Shown here piece by piece: positions 7,532-15,407 of a DNA stretch of 32,808 bases (position 1 is the stretch's first letter; each line of letters begins with the position of its first letter). The notes below the pieces were generated by a model. The model ran no database searches, was not told where the DNA came from, and saw only the letters and a program-made list of their open reading frames with translations. Made by a program: the position numbers and the translations under genes. The stretch comes from a bacterium (lineage in GTDB: Bacteria > Zhuqueibacterota > QNDG01 > DSAB01): contig JAFGDT010000082.1 of assembly GCA_016931965.1 (NCBI GenBank), forward strand, positions 1 to 32,808, in the 5' to 3' direction.

Positions 7532-8563
7532 TCATTGAAACCTTCCCTTCCATTCTCTCTTTTCCCGCCGCCGTTCAGGAATAAGGACTTCCATAATGAG
7601 AAGAAACAGCGCTACTCCCAACAACCCCTGAAATCGATCTTCATACTGGGCAAATTGCTGTGAGGACAGCTCCTTCTTTTCCATGTCTTCAATATCACTG
7701 TAAATCTTATCCAATTCAACTTCTCCAGTGGAAGCCCTGTAATATTTGCCGCCGGTTTCCAAGGCAATTTTTTCCAATGTCAATTCATCCAGCTTGGTCA
7801 TCACCACTTCATCATTGCGATCTTTTTTAAATCCTGTGCGATTCCCCCTTTCATCGATCAATGGAATGGGAACACCCTGCGAAGATCCAATGCCCACGCA
7901 ATAAATGACCACACCTTCCTTGGACGCGACTTTCACCGTTTCCAATGGATCACCAACATGGCCTTCGCCGTCTGTAATCAGAATCAGAACCTTATATTTT
8001 CTCTCTTCTTCTACAAACGAAGTGATCGCCTTTTCAATGGCTTCGCCGAGGGCCGTTCCCGGAACAGGAATGAGTTCAGGTTCCATCACATTCAGAAACA
8101 TGTTTGCCGCACCATAGTCCAGTGTCAGGGGGCACTGAACAAATGCCTTTCCTGAAAAAGCAATCAGTCCAATACGGTCCCCCTGTAATCGATTGACGAA
8201 CGAACTGATTTCATGTTTCGCTTTTTCCAACCGATTGGGTTTGATATCCTCTGCCAGCATCGAAAGAGAAACGTCCAAAGCAATTATAATATCCTGACCT
8301 TCCCGTTCCACCGGCCGCAGCCTCGTGCCTAATTGGGGCCTGGCCAATGAAAGGATCAGCAGAAAAACAACCACAATAGAAAGAACAACCTTCCAAATCT
8401 GCCGTTTTCGACTGACCGATTGTGAGAGTTTTTGAAAAAGGTCACTGCTCGCAAAAAGCGACATGGCCCTCCGCTTCTGTCTAAAAACAAGGACAAAAAA
8501 AACGACCAGCAGGGGAATCAGTGCAGTTAAATAAATAATATTTGGAAAAGCAAATCGAAACAT
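7532..8563 (-). CDS. batB: BatB, VWA-domain membrane protein
   Basis: 343 aa from ATG at 8563; a GTG one codon upstream is possible. N-terminal transmembrane segment (about 9-27), a second one (about 57-74, VVLSIVVVFLLILSL), then a von Willebrand A domain whose MIDAS begins D97-V-S99-L-S101 and continues through PGTALGEAI and LITDGEGH, all intact. A final hydrophobic segment near 312-328 (LLGVALFLLIMEVLIP) follows an SQQFAQYEDRFQ linker. The double VWA arrangement batA-batB is diagnostic of aerotolerance operons. It lies downstream of batA with a 29-base gap. Confidence 0.93.
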   Translation of the reverse strand: MFRFAFPNIIYLTALIPLLVVFFVLVFRQKRRAMSLFASSDLFQKLSQSVSRKRQIWKVVLSIVVVFLLILSLARPQLGTRLRPVEREGQDIIIALDVSLSMLAEDIKPNRLEKAKHEISSFVNRLQGDRIGLIAFSGKAFVQCPLTLDYGAANMFLNVMEPELIPVPGTALGEAIEKAITSFVEEERKYKVLILITDGEGHVGDPLETVKVASKEGVVIYCVGIGSSQGVPIPLIDERGNRTGFKKDRNDEVVMTKLDELTLEKIALETGGKYYRASTGEVELDKIYSDIEDMEKKELSSQQFAQYEDRFQGLLGVALFLLIMEVLIPERRREKREWKGRFQ

Positions 8564-8592
8564 CACCCATACTCAATAAGATAATAACGATC

Positions 8593-9585
8593 CTAAGGGA
8601 TCTTTCGGAACCGCGTATGCGCCAATCCGATTTCACCCAAAAACAACAAACCGGCTGCTCCGACCAGATAAAAAAACAACTCGGAATATTGCGTGTATTC
8701 GTTCACACTGATTTCCGTCTTTTCCATTTCATCAATTTCTCGATAAATTGAGTCAAGCTGTTCACGGTCGGTGGCCCTAAAATATTGACCGGCAGTCATA
8801 TCGGCAATTCTTGTCAACGTCTTCTCATCAATATTTACCTGCATGGGAACATATCGCCTTCCAAAAATCGGATCATCCACCGGGTACATGGCTGTTCCCC
8901 GTGTCCCCGCTCCGACGGCGTAAATCCGGATATCAAATGCCTGAGCTGCCTGGGCTGCAGTAATGGGATCGATCTCTCCCCGATTGTTTTCGCCGTCGGT
9001 CAGCAGAATAATCACTTTTGATTTCGCCTCGCTGTTGCGAAGGCGGTTCACTGCTGTCGCCAAACCCATACCAATGGCCGTTCCATCTTCGATCATGCCT
9101 ACATGGATTTCATCCAAAAATCCGAGAATGATGCCATAATCAATCGTTAAGGGACACTGCGTATAAGCCTCACCGGCAAAAACAACCATGCCAATACGAT
9201 CATTTTGTCTCCCTTTGACAAAGGTTGAAGCCACCTCCTTTGCTGCATCAACCCGATTGGGTTTAATATCCTCTGCAAGCATCGAACTTGAAATATCCAT
9301 CGTCAAAATAATATCAACACCCTGCGTGATCACTTCCTCTCCTTTGATCCCGGACTGTGGGCGTGCAAAAGCCAAAATAAGAAGACCCAGCACAAATATT
9401 CTCAACACAAAAAGCACATGCCTCGCCCGTTCAGCTGAAGCACGGTGAACTGCTTTGGCAAAACCCAGATAGGAAAATCGAAGTGTACCCCCTTTCCCAT
9501 TCCGCTTTCGAATATACCAAAAGACAAGAAGGGGAATCAGCAGCAAAAAAAAGAGAAAATAAGGATCTGCAAACCGAAGAAACAT
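8593..9585 (-). CDS. batA: BatA, VWA-domain membrane protein
   Basis: 330 aa, starting only five bases after the stop of the preceding gene. The N-terminus MFLRFADPYFLFFLLLIPLL is the conserved membrane anchor of BatA; a second helix is near 58-75. The VWA domain has an intact MIDAS (D97-I-S99-S-S101) and the family signature AEDIKPNRVDAAKEVASTF, FAGEAYTQCPLTIDYG and LLTDGENNRG. A C-terminal hydrophobic segment near 307-322 follows. BatA is the partner of MoxR-type ATPases; the operon's moxR is four genes upstream. Confidence 0.93.
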   Translation of the reverse strand: MFLRFADPYFLFFLLLIPLLVFWYIRKRNGKGGTLRFSYLGFAKAVHRASAERARHVLFVLRIFVLGLLILAFARPQSGIKGEEVITQGVDIILTMDISSSMLAEDIKPNRVDAAKEVASTFVKGRQNDRIGMVVFAGEAYTQCPLTIDYGIILGFLDEIHVGMIEDGTAIGMGLATAVNRLRNSEAKSKVIILLTDGENNRGEIDPITAAQAAQAFDIRIYAVGAGTRGTAMYPVDDPIFGRRYVPMQVNIDEKTLTRIADMTAGQYFRATDREQLDSIYREIDEMEKTEISVNEYTQYSELFFYLVGAAGLLFLGEIGLAHTRFRKIP

Positions 9586-9590
9586 GGCGA

Positions 9591-10658
9591 TTATTTAACT
9601 CCTAAAGTGTGCGACTCTTGCGCCTCGTTTGCCGATTCCACGGATGAGACAAGTCTCTCCTCACCGTTGCCACTGGATGGAACCGACTCCTCATTCGTCT
9701 CCAATAAAGGCAACTCAATAATCACTTTTGTTTTATCTATGATCTCAAAAGCCAAATCCATGATGGCTTCATTTTCCTTTTCGGAAGGCATGTACTTTGC
9801 AAACTTGACCAGATCGCACTGCGAGAGAAATGTGCTGAAAAGCTGATACTCCTCTTCAGGAAGATCGGCCTGAGACAATCCCTCCATCACTTCAAATGTG
9901 GTCAATTCCATGGCAACAACAAAATATCGACCTTCGATATACCGTCGAATAATTTCAGAAATGGCAATATAGTATTCCTTGACAGCCCCCTTCTCAAGCA
10001 GGTCTGATTCACGAAGCCGCTCCAAATTTTCGTATGCGACTTCATGGGGTGGGCGAGGTGGCTGTTCTTTTCTGGGAAGCAATCCCTTGCCTTGTTTTTT
10101 ACGGCGATACAGAATCATCATAAAAACACCGAACATGATGATCATTCCCCCCAAAACAAACCATCGCCCCAAAAGCCACCAATCCCGTGGAATCTCGACA
10201 GGGGATTTAATGTCCCGGATATCTCCCGCTTCACTGGGTTTCACACTCTCGACGACGATCTTGATTTTTTCTGTGGTTAATGTATGCATTGTAGAATCTT
10301 CGGCTGTCCTGTAGGTGACAGTAAGCGGAGGGATTTCAAATTCACCCGTAAAAAAAGTGGAAATAATATATTCCGCTTCTGAAATGACCATACCATCCTT
10401 TTTATAGGGATCTTGAACCTCGTAATCCCTGACCTCGAATTGCCCCAAATTCACACCCAATCCGGGCATTTCAACCTCGACATTTTCATCGTGTGTAACA
10501 GTAACTGTATATCGAATAAGGTCACCGATCGTAATGCGGGATTGATCCACACTGGAGGACACCGAAATCCGCTCGCCCTCTTCTCCCTGGCCCCAGACCA
10601 CGATTTGGAAAATGATTGAAAAAACCAGCACTAAAATTTTGAAAGTGATTTTTTTCAT
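9591..10658 (-). CDS. BatD-like exported protein (beta domain, TM, helical tail)
   Basis: 355 aa. Signal peptide MKKITFKILVLVFSII with cleavage near VVWGQ; a beta-sandwich domain (about 30-140, SSSVDQSRITIGDLIRYTVTV) as in BatD; a transmembrane segment at about 165-185 followed by YRRKKQGK, which puts the remainder in the cytoplasm. The tail (about 205-320) is helical and contains YYIAISEIIRRYIEGRY and CDLVKFAKYMPSE, a pattern shared with the small BatD-like/DUF4381-like proteins that sit beside DUF58 and VWA genes. It is the fourth gene of the operon, between the SurA-like lipoprotein and batA. A half-size BatD relative rather than BatD proper. Confidence 0.8.
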   Translation of the reverse strand: MKKITFKILVLVFSIIFQIVVWGQGEEGERISVSSSVDQSRITIGDLIRYTVTVTHDENVEVEMPGLGVNLGQFEVRDYEVQDPYKKDGMVISEAEYIISTFFTGEFEIPPLTVTYRTAEDSTMHTLTTEKIKIVVESVKPSEAGDIRDIKSPVEIPRDWWLLGRWFVLGGMIIMFGVFMMILYRRKKQGKGLLPRKEQPPRPPHEVAYENLERLRESDLLEKGAVKEYYIAISEIIRRYIEGRYFVVAMELTTFEVMEGLSQADLPEEEYQLFSTFLSQCDLVKFAKYMPSEKENEAIMDLAFEIIDKTKVIIELPLLETNEESVPSSGNGEERLVSSVESANEAQESHTLGVK

Positions 10659-10669
10659 GGACAGACCGC

Positions 10670-11620
10670 TCAGTTCACCAAATCATCATAGATTTCCACT
10701 TTCTCAGCTGTCATCATACGCTGCAACAGTGCATCAAGTGCCTTTTGCTGTTTCTCAAGCGCCAGATCTTCCGCCACTTCCTGCTGAACCTCCTCAAACG
10801 GTTTTTGACGTATAATATCCCCCCCTTCGTCTTTTTCTGTATATTTTTCTTTGTTCGCTTTATAGTAAAGATCGACATCATCGGCCGAAATCTGAATCTG
10901 ACTGGCTATTTGTTCTTCGAGGTATTTTTGTACCATCAAACTCTTTTTGGCCTGAAAGGCCCCATCAATGACATCCTTGTCCAGATCCAATTCCTCCCTT
11001 TTGGCTGCATCATAGAAAAGTTCATTCGCTATATACTGCTGTAAAAAATTAATCTTGCCCTGCTTATCTTCGAACTGAGACCGGAGATACTCGGGTAACT
11101 GTCCGATGGCATATTCCAGATCTCCCGAGGTGATCTCCCGATCCCCAATCTTGGCAATGACTGTTCCCGGTTGAGGTTGAACAATACTTTCCGGTTCCAG
11201 TGCTGTCGCTTCGTCCAAGGCCTGTTTCGCATCCGCTGTACGCTGCAAGCGTTCCAGACAGGTGACGACGCGTTTGTCGACCTGGGGGAGCACATCGCTT
11301 TCAGGATATATATGCTTGACCTTCAAATAATAAGCCATCGCATTTTCATAATCATTCAGCCGATCAAAATAGATATTGCCTATAATAAAATTGATATTGG
11401 CACATTGCGCTTTGTCGACGTCGTACAGATCCAGATACCGTTGATATTCCCGAATCGCCTGATCATACAATTCTCTGTTATAGAGTGCATTGGCATATTC
11501 ACGGACTTTTTCGCCGTCCACAGAAGGCTGTCGGGTGTTTGAGCATCCAAAAAAGATGAAAAATATCACAAATAGAGCGATCCATAAGAACCAACTTCTG
11601 ATGAACTTTTGCTTGACCAT
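10670..11620 (-). CDS. Lipoprotein with TPR and SurA-N-like chaperone domain
   Basis: 316 aa from the ATG at 11620, which follows a strong AGGGAGAGGAAG site; the upstream TTG frame has no site of its own. Hydrophobic signal and lipobox IFFGC put the lipidated Cys at residue 26. TPR-like repeats cover about 38-145 (YANALYNRELYDQAIREY, NIYFDRLNDYENAMAYY). Residues about 153-310 match the chaperone part of SurA/PrsA-type foldases: VIAKIGDREITSGDLEYAI, a long helical stretch and the EVAEDLALEKQQKALD end. The parvulin PPIase domain that normally sits between these parts is missing: only a short loop (KEKYTEKDEGGDIIRQKPF) remains. It would be a periplasmic holdase anchored in a membrane. Its place inside an aerotolerance operon is unusual. 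Confidence 0.85.
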   Translation of the reverse strand: MVKQKFIRSWFLWIALFVIFFIFFGCSNTRQPSVDGEKVREYANALYNRELYDQAIREYQRYLDLYDVDKAQCANINFIIGNIYFDRLNDYENAMAYYLKVKHIYPESDVLPQVDKRVVTCLERLQRTADAKQALDEATALEPESIVQPQPGTVIAKIGDREITSGDLEYAIGQLPEYLRSQFEDKQGKINFLQQYIANELFYDAAKREELDLDKDVIDGAFQAKKSLMVQKYLEEQIASQIQISADDVDLYYKANKEKYTEKDEGGDIIRQKPFEEVQQEVAEDLALEKQQKALDALLQRMMTAEKVEIYDDLVN

Positions 11621-11659
11621 GCTTCCTCTCCCTATCAACTTGAAAGTGAAACCTGCACA

Positions 11660-12538
11660 TTAACGAAACCGCTTGGCTCTCATTCTGAAAAATCTAATGA
11701 GCGGTTCAAAATAGGATTCATCGGTACGAATCACAATGGAATCGACATTCATCGATTTAAACAGCTTGTCTCTTTGTAACATGGCATTCAATGTTTTTTG
11801 GGCAAAGAGCTTTCTTAACTCTCTGTCAGATGTGTCGAGAAGAACCTGTTCGTCGGTCTCTGCGTCCTCCAACTCAATATAACCCACATTCGGGAGCTCC
11901 AACTCTCGGGGATCAACAATGTGGATGGCTACGATATCGTGTTTCTTGTTGGCGATTCTCAAAGCCTGTCCATAATCTTTGGATAAAAAATCAGAGACCA
12001 AAAAGGCTGTGCTCCGTCTCCGAATGACGCGACTCAGATATTCCAAGGCGGCGTCAATGTCCGTTTGTTTGTCCTCGGGTTCAAAATAGAGAAGTTCACG
12101 AATAACCCGCAACACATGCGTCTTCCCTTTTCTGGGCGGGACAAACTTCTCGACCTTATCCGTAAAAATAATAAGACCGACCTTATCGTTGTTTTTAATC
12201 GCGGAAAACGCCAGAAGTGCGCAAATCTCGACAGCAATCTCGCCCTTCATCCGTTCAAATGTACCGAATTCCCCCGATGAGCTGGCGTCAACCAGCAACA
12301 TCACCGTTAATTCTCTTTCCTCCTCAAACACTTTTACATAGGGGTGTCCGTAACGGGCTGTCACATTCCAGTCGATGGTTCGGATATCATCACCGATCTG
12401 ATACTCCCGCACCTCGGAAAACTCCATGCCTCTCCCTTTAAAAACCGAGTGGTATTCTCCGGAAAAGACATCATTCACCATTCCCCTGGTGGTGATTTCG
12501 ATGCGTTTGACTTTCTTAAGTATTTCCTTTGAAATCAT
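11660..12538 (-). CDS. DUF58 family protein (VWA-like), MoxR partner
   Basis: 292 aa, two bases after the moxR stop, so translationally coupled. The DUF58 signature is clear: GRGMEFSEVREYQIGDDIRTIDWNVTARYGHPYVKVFEEER (residues 36-75). The following VWA-like fold retains a MIDAS-like D84-A-S-S-S88 and ends with FFRMRAKRFR. No transmembrane segment is visible, so it is cytosolic. MoxR-DUF58 pairs are the standard start of aerotolerance operons; the pair is thought to act as chaperone/assembly factors, though a precise client is unknown. Confidence 0.93.
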   Translation of the reverse strand: MISKEILKKVKRIEITTRGMVNDVFSGEYHSVFKGRGMEFSEVREYQIGDDIRTIDWNVTARYGHPYVKVFEEERELTVMLLVDASSSGEFGTFERMKGEIAVEICALLAFSAIKNNDKVGLIIFTDKVEKFVPPRKGKTHVLRVIRELLYFEPEDKQTDIDAALEYLSRVIRRRSTAFLVSDFLSKDYGQALRIANKKHDIVAIHIVDPRELELPNVGYIELEDAETDEQVLLDTSDRELRKLFAQKTLNAMLQRDKLFKSMNVDSIVIRTDESYFEPLIRFFRMRAKRFR

Positions 12539-12540
12539 CT

Positions 12541-13530
12541 TTACGGAACTTCTATTTTGTTGAGCACCTTTCTGACGACATCTTCTGCACCCATTTCTTC
12601 TGCTTCCGCTTCGTATGTTACGATAACACGGTGACGCAGAACATCCATACCGACCGCTCTGACATCTTCAGGAGTCACATAGCCCCGCCGACGCAGGAAT
12701 GCATGGGCTTTGGCCGTTTTGGCTAAATAGATGGATGCCCTCGGTGATGCTCCATAGGCAATCAAATCATTGAGCTCCTCGAGCCCAAAATCTTTTGGAT
12801 TCCTTGTGGCAAACACAATATCAACAATATACTGTTCAATTTTGGGATCGATGTAAATCTCTTCGACCACACCTCGGGCTTGAACAATATCCTTTGGAGA
12901 CACAACGGAATTCAATTGGGGTTCCGGTCCCACTGACATACGGCGCATGATTTCGAGTTCCTCTTCGGGAGTTGGATAATCAATCGAGAGCTTCATCATG
13001 AAGCGATCGACCTGGGCCTCAGGCAGTGGGTATGTTCCCTCCTGTTCAATAGGATTCTGAGTGGCCAGGACCAGAAAGGGATCATCCAGGGGATATGTAT
13101 TTTCACCGATGGTGACTGTGCGTTCCTGCATCGCCTCCAGCAGGGCAGACTGCACTTTGGCAGGAGACCGGTTCACCTCATCCGCTAGAATGAGATTGGC
13201 AAAAATGGGGCCCTTTTTGGTCTGAAATTTCCCGTTGCGCTGATCGTAAATCAGTGTGCCGACAAGGTCTGCAGGAAGCAGGTCCGGTGTAAACTGGATG
13301 CGCTGAAACTTGGTCTTGATGGCTGATGAGAGCATGCGAACGGTGAGTGTTTTTGCAAGTCCGGGAACGCCCTCCAAGAGAACATGGCCATTGGATAGCA
13401 GACCGATCAGCAGTCGCTCAACCATATACCTTTGTCCAACAATCACTTTGGCCAACTCTTGCTTAATCTTTTCAACAAAACCACTTTCCTTTTGTATTTT
13501 TTGATGAATGGCTTCGATATCTTTATCCAT
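12541..13530 (-). CDS. moxR: MoxR-family AAA+ ATPase
   Basis: 329 aa, start set by GGGAGG six bases before the ATG. Walker A is GVPGLAKT (54-61), Walker B LILADE (113-118), with the MoxR hallmarks NRSPAKVQSALLEAMQE and EQEGTYPLPEAQVDRFMMK, and a lid domain ending in VTPEDVRAVGMDVLRHR. Length is normal. It is the first gene of the nine-gene minus-strand operon that continues to 4063; a good promoter lies just upstream. MoxR ATPases energise VWA-protein partners, here DUF58, BatA and BatB. Confidence 0.95.
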   Translation of the reverse strand: MDKDIEAIHQKIQKESGFVEKIKQELAKVIVGQRYMVERLLIGLLSNGHVLLEGVPGLAKTLTVRMLSSAIKTKFQRIQFTPDLLPADLVGTLIYDQRNGKFQTKKGPIFANLILADEVNRSPAKVQSALLEAMQERTVTIGENTYPLDDPFLVLATQNPIEQEGTYPLPEAQVDRFMMKLSIDYPTPEEELEIMRRMSVGPEPQLNSVVSPKDIVQARGVVEEIYIDPKIEQYIVDIVFATRNPKDFGLEELNDLIAYGASPRASIYLAKTAKAHAFLRRRGYVTPEDVRAVGMDVLRHRVIVTYEAEAEEMGAEDVVRKVLNKIEVP

Positions 13531-13574
13531 TGATCCTCCCTGTTCGATAATTTCGGTTCATCACTGATCCATTT

Positions 13575-13603
13575 ATTTTATCTTGAATACTGGATTGATT
13601 CAA
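13575..13603 (-). promoter_or_regulatory. Predicted promoter of the aerotolerance operon
   Basis: On the minus strand TTGAAT (13598-13603) and TAAAAT (13575-13580) are separated by exactly 17 bases, about 45 bases before the moxR start. No other good match was seen in the 171-base gap. Confidence 0.55.
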
Positions 13604-13701
13604 AAATCCACTCTTTGAAGTGTCACCTCACCATGGAACGATTTGTGGTATTGATCATATAACTGCGCTATTGAAACAGATTTTAAAATTATTGTTCGTA
13701 C

Positions 13702-14703
13702 TTAGGTTGCATCACTTTTCTTTGAAAAACACCACCACCTTTTTCTCTTCCTTGCACTTTCTTCTTCCATTCTGCGACTCTGCTCTCTCGACTTTGACAA
13801 ATGAGATTCCAGTATTGTTTCGACCGTCGTATAGGCTTCATTGAGTTCGGCCTGACTTGCACCCTGCCCGGAAAATTTCACCACATCCGCTTTGTTTAAC
13901 AGCATCTCACATTTACGAATCAAGCTCTCGTCCAAATTTTCTTCTGCCAAAATTTTTATGAGCTCATCTGTTGTCGCTTCCAAGGCTGAAATATCAAACT
14001 TTTCAGAAAGATAGCGTCGGAAAAGTCTGGTTAAAATTGAAAATGTTTCTCCTTTATCCTTTTCTTTGAGATTGACCGATCCTTTCAATTCTTCTAAATA
14101 AATTTCCTCGATTATCCTATCAGTGGTTTCTTCTTTTTCATGATTTTCTAAATGTTTGCGACGAATAAAAAGAAAAATCGGAATTCCCCCAACAAGAAGT
14201 AGACATGCAAAAATGAAAAACCATATCGATTTCATGTCATTCCCCTCAGGTACAGGAGATATCACTTCAACAGCCACTCTCTCCGTCTGCAAATAATGTG
14301 TCTTGTCATCCTGATTACTTTTATAGCTTAGGGCGACGGATTCAACATATCCCATGCCCAGCGTTTTGGGCTGTAGCGTATAAGCAATTTCCTTAATCGC
14401 CTTTTTTCCGTCCACCCCTTCCATAACCCGATTGGCAGACGAGGTGCCTATAATATCAAAGTTTGAAAGTATGGGCTCTTCTATATCTCCAATTTCAATA
14501 TCATCAAGGTTCCCTTCCCAGATAATTTGAATAGTATAAGTCAATGTGCGATTCAACGGGACACGGTTGGGTTTGACCTGCGCCGAAAGCGACACAGACA
14601 TTTCCACTGAAGTGGTATCTTGATAGTAAACCCCCTCTGCTCCTATTTGGATTAAAAACAAAAAGAGGAAAAGAAATGACAATAGTCTTTTAACCATAAT
14701 CAT
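13702..14703 (-). CDS. BatD-like exported membrane protein
   Basis: 333 aa. Signal peptide MIMVKRLLSFLFLFLFLIQIGAE (a second in-frame ATG two codons later is equally possible), beta domain with PNRVPLNRTLTYTIQIIWEG, a transmembrane helix at about 159-180, and a cytoplasmic tail with FSILTRLFRRYLSEKFDI and ADVVKFSGQGAS. The order and tail pattern match the BatD-like protein at 9591-10658, so the two are probably distant paralogues. It lies 171 bases upstream of moxR, on the same strand, without an obvious terminator between, and has a strongly basic C-terminus (RKRKRWWCFSKK). Confidence 0.8.
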   Translation of the reverse strand: MIMVKRLLSFLFLFLFLIQIGAEGVYYQDTTSVEMSVSLSAQVKPNRVPLNRTLTYTIQIIWEGNLDDIEIGDIEEPILSNFDIIGTSSANRVMEGVDGKKAIKEIAYTLQPKTLGMGYVESVALSYKSNQDDKTHYLQTERVAVEVISPVPEGNDMKSIWFFIFACLLLVGGIPIFLFIRRKHLENHEKEETTDRIIEEIYLEELKGSVNLKEKDKGETFSILTRLFRRYLSEKFDISALEATTDELIKILAEENLDESLIRKCEMLLNKADVVKFSGQGASQAELNEAYTTVETILESHLSKSREQSRRMEEESARKRKRWWCFSKKSDAT

Positions 14704-14793
14704 ACCCGTAATTTATCATTCATACTGATTGATTTAAAAAAAAGTTCCATTAAAATAGTTATCTTCTTGTTCTGATTTGTGATCCTCATAGAC

Positions 14794-14821
14794 AAAAACC
14801 GAAACGATAAGTTCCGGTTTT
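14794..14821 (-). terminator. Terminator after clpB-lipoprotein operon
   Basis: On the minus strand AAAACCGGAAC pairs with GTTTCGGTTTT (one bulge) and is followed by a T run; it lies about 50 bases after the stop at 14868. Confidence 0.65.
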
Positions 14822-14867
14822 ATGGCGACCAATGTGATGTTCAATATGATTAGAATAGGTTCCTAGC

Positions 14868-15365
14868 TTATTCTTGATTCCCTCCCCTAATGACACTCAA
14901 CTCCGGAATATTATTGATATCTTTTCCAAGATATTTTAATTCCCATTCCACTGAAGGAACCAGTTCATGGTCAGGATAATTTTGCAGAAATAGATTGTAC
15001 TCTATGCGGGCTTGAGCGGTATCCGAAAAGGTATTCGCATAAATAAATCCAACCATAAATTGCGAGAGTGCAGCATAGTTGTGTCCAGCATATTCTTGAA
15101 CAACCCTTTTAAGACTGGATATCCCTTTTGCCGAATCGGAAAGCATATTGATATATACCAAACCGGCCCGATAAAGTGCCTCTGCTGCCAGCGGGCTTTC
15201 AGGGTAAAGCTCTGCACATTTTTCATACTGTTCAACAGCCCGGAAAAACTCCTGTTGGTTTTCCAATTCTTTTGCTTTTTCGATGAGTTCACTGTCCGAT
15301 AAATTGCCGCAACCGAGATAGAATATGAAAATAAAAAGAGACCAAATAAACAGACCTTTTTTCAT
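14868..15365 (-). CDS. Small TPR lipoprotein (YbgF/BamD-like repeats)
   Basis: 165 aa from the ATG at 15365, which has a textbook AAGGAGG site; the longer frame to 15401 does not. Lipobox FYLGC places the lipidated Cys near residue 19. Tandem TPR-like repeats follow (FFRAVEQYEKCAELYPESPLAAEALY, AKGISSLKRVVQEYAGH, AQARIEYNLFLQNYPDHEL), the pattern of YbgF/BamD-type outer-membrane lipoproteins. It starts 42 bases after clpB and is probably cotranscribed with it. Too short for BamD (usually about 240 aa), so the exact role is unknown. Confidence 0.8.
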   Translation of the reverse strand: MKKGLFIWSLFIFIFYLGCGNLSDSELIEKAKELENQQEFFRAVEQYEKCAELYPESPLAAEALYRAGLVYINMLSDSAKGISSLKRVVQEYAGHNYAALSQFMVGFIYANTFSDTAQARIEYNLFLQNYPDHELVPSVEWELKYLGKDINNIPELSVIRGGNQE

Positions 15366-15407
15366 TGCGATATCCTCCTTTTCAGAAACATCAATATTCA
15401 TAATAAT

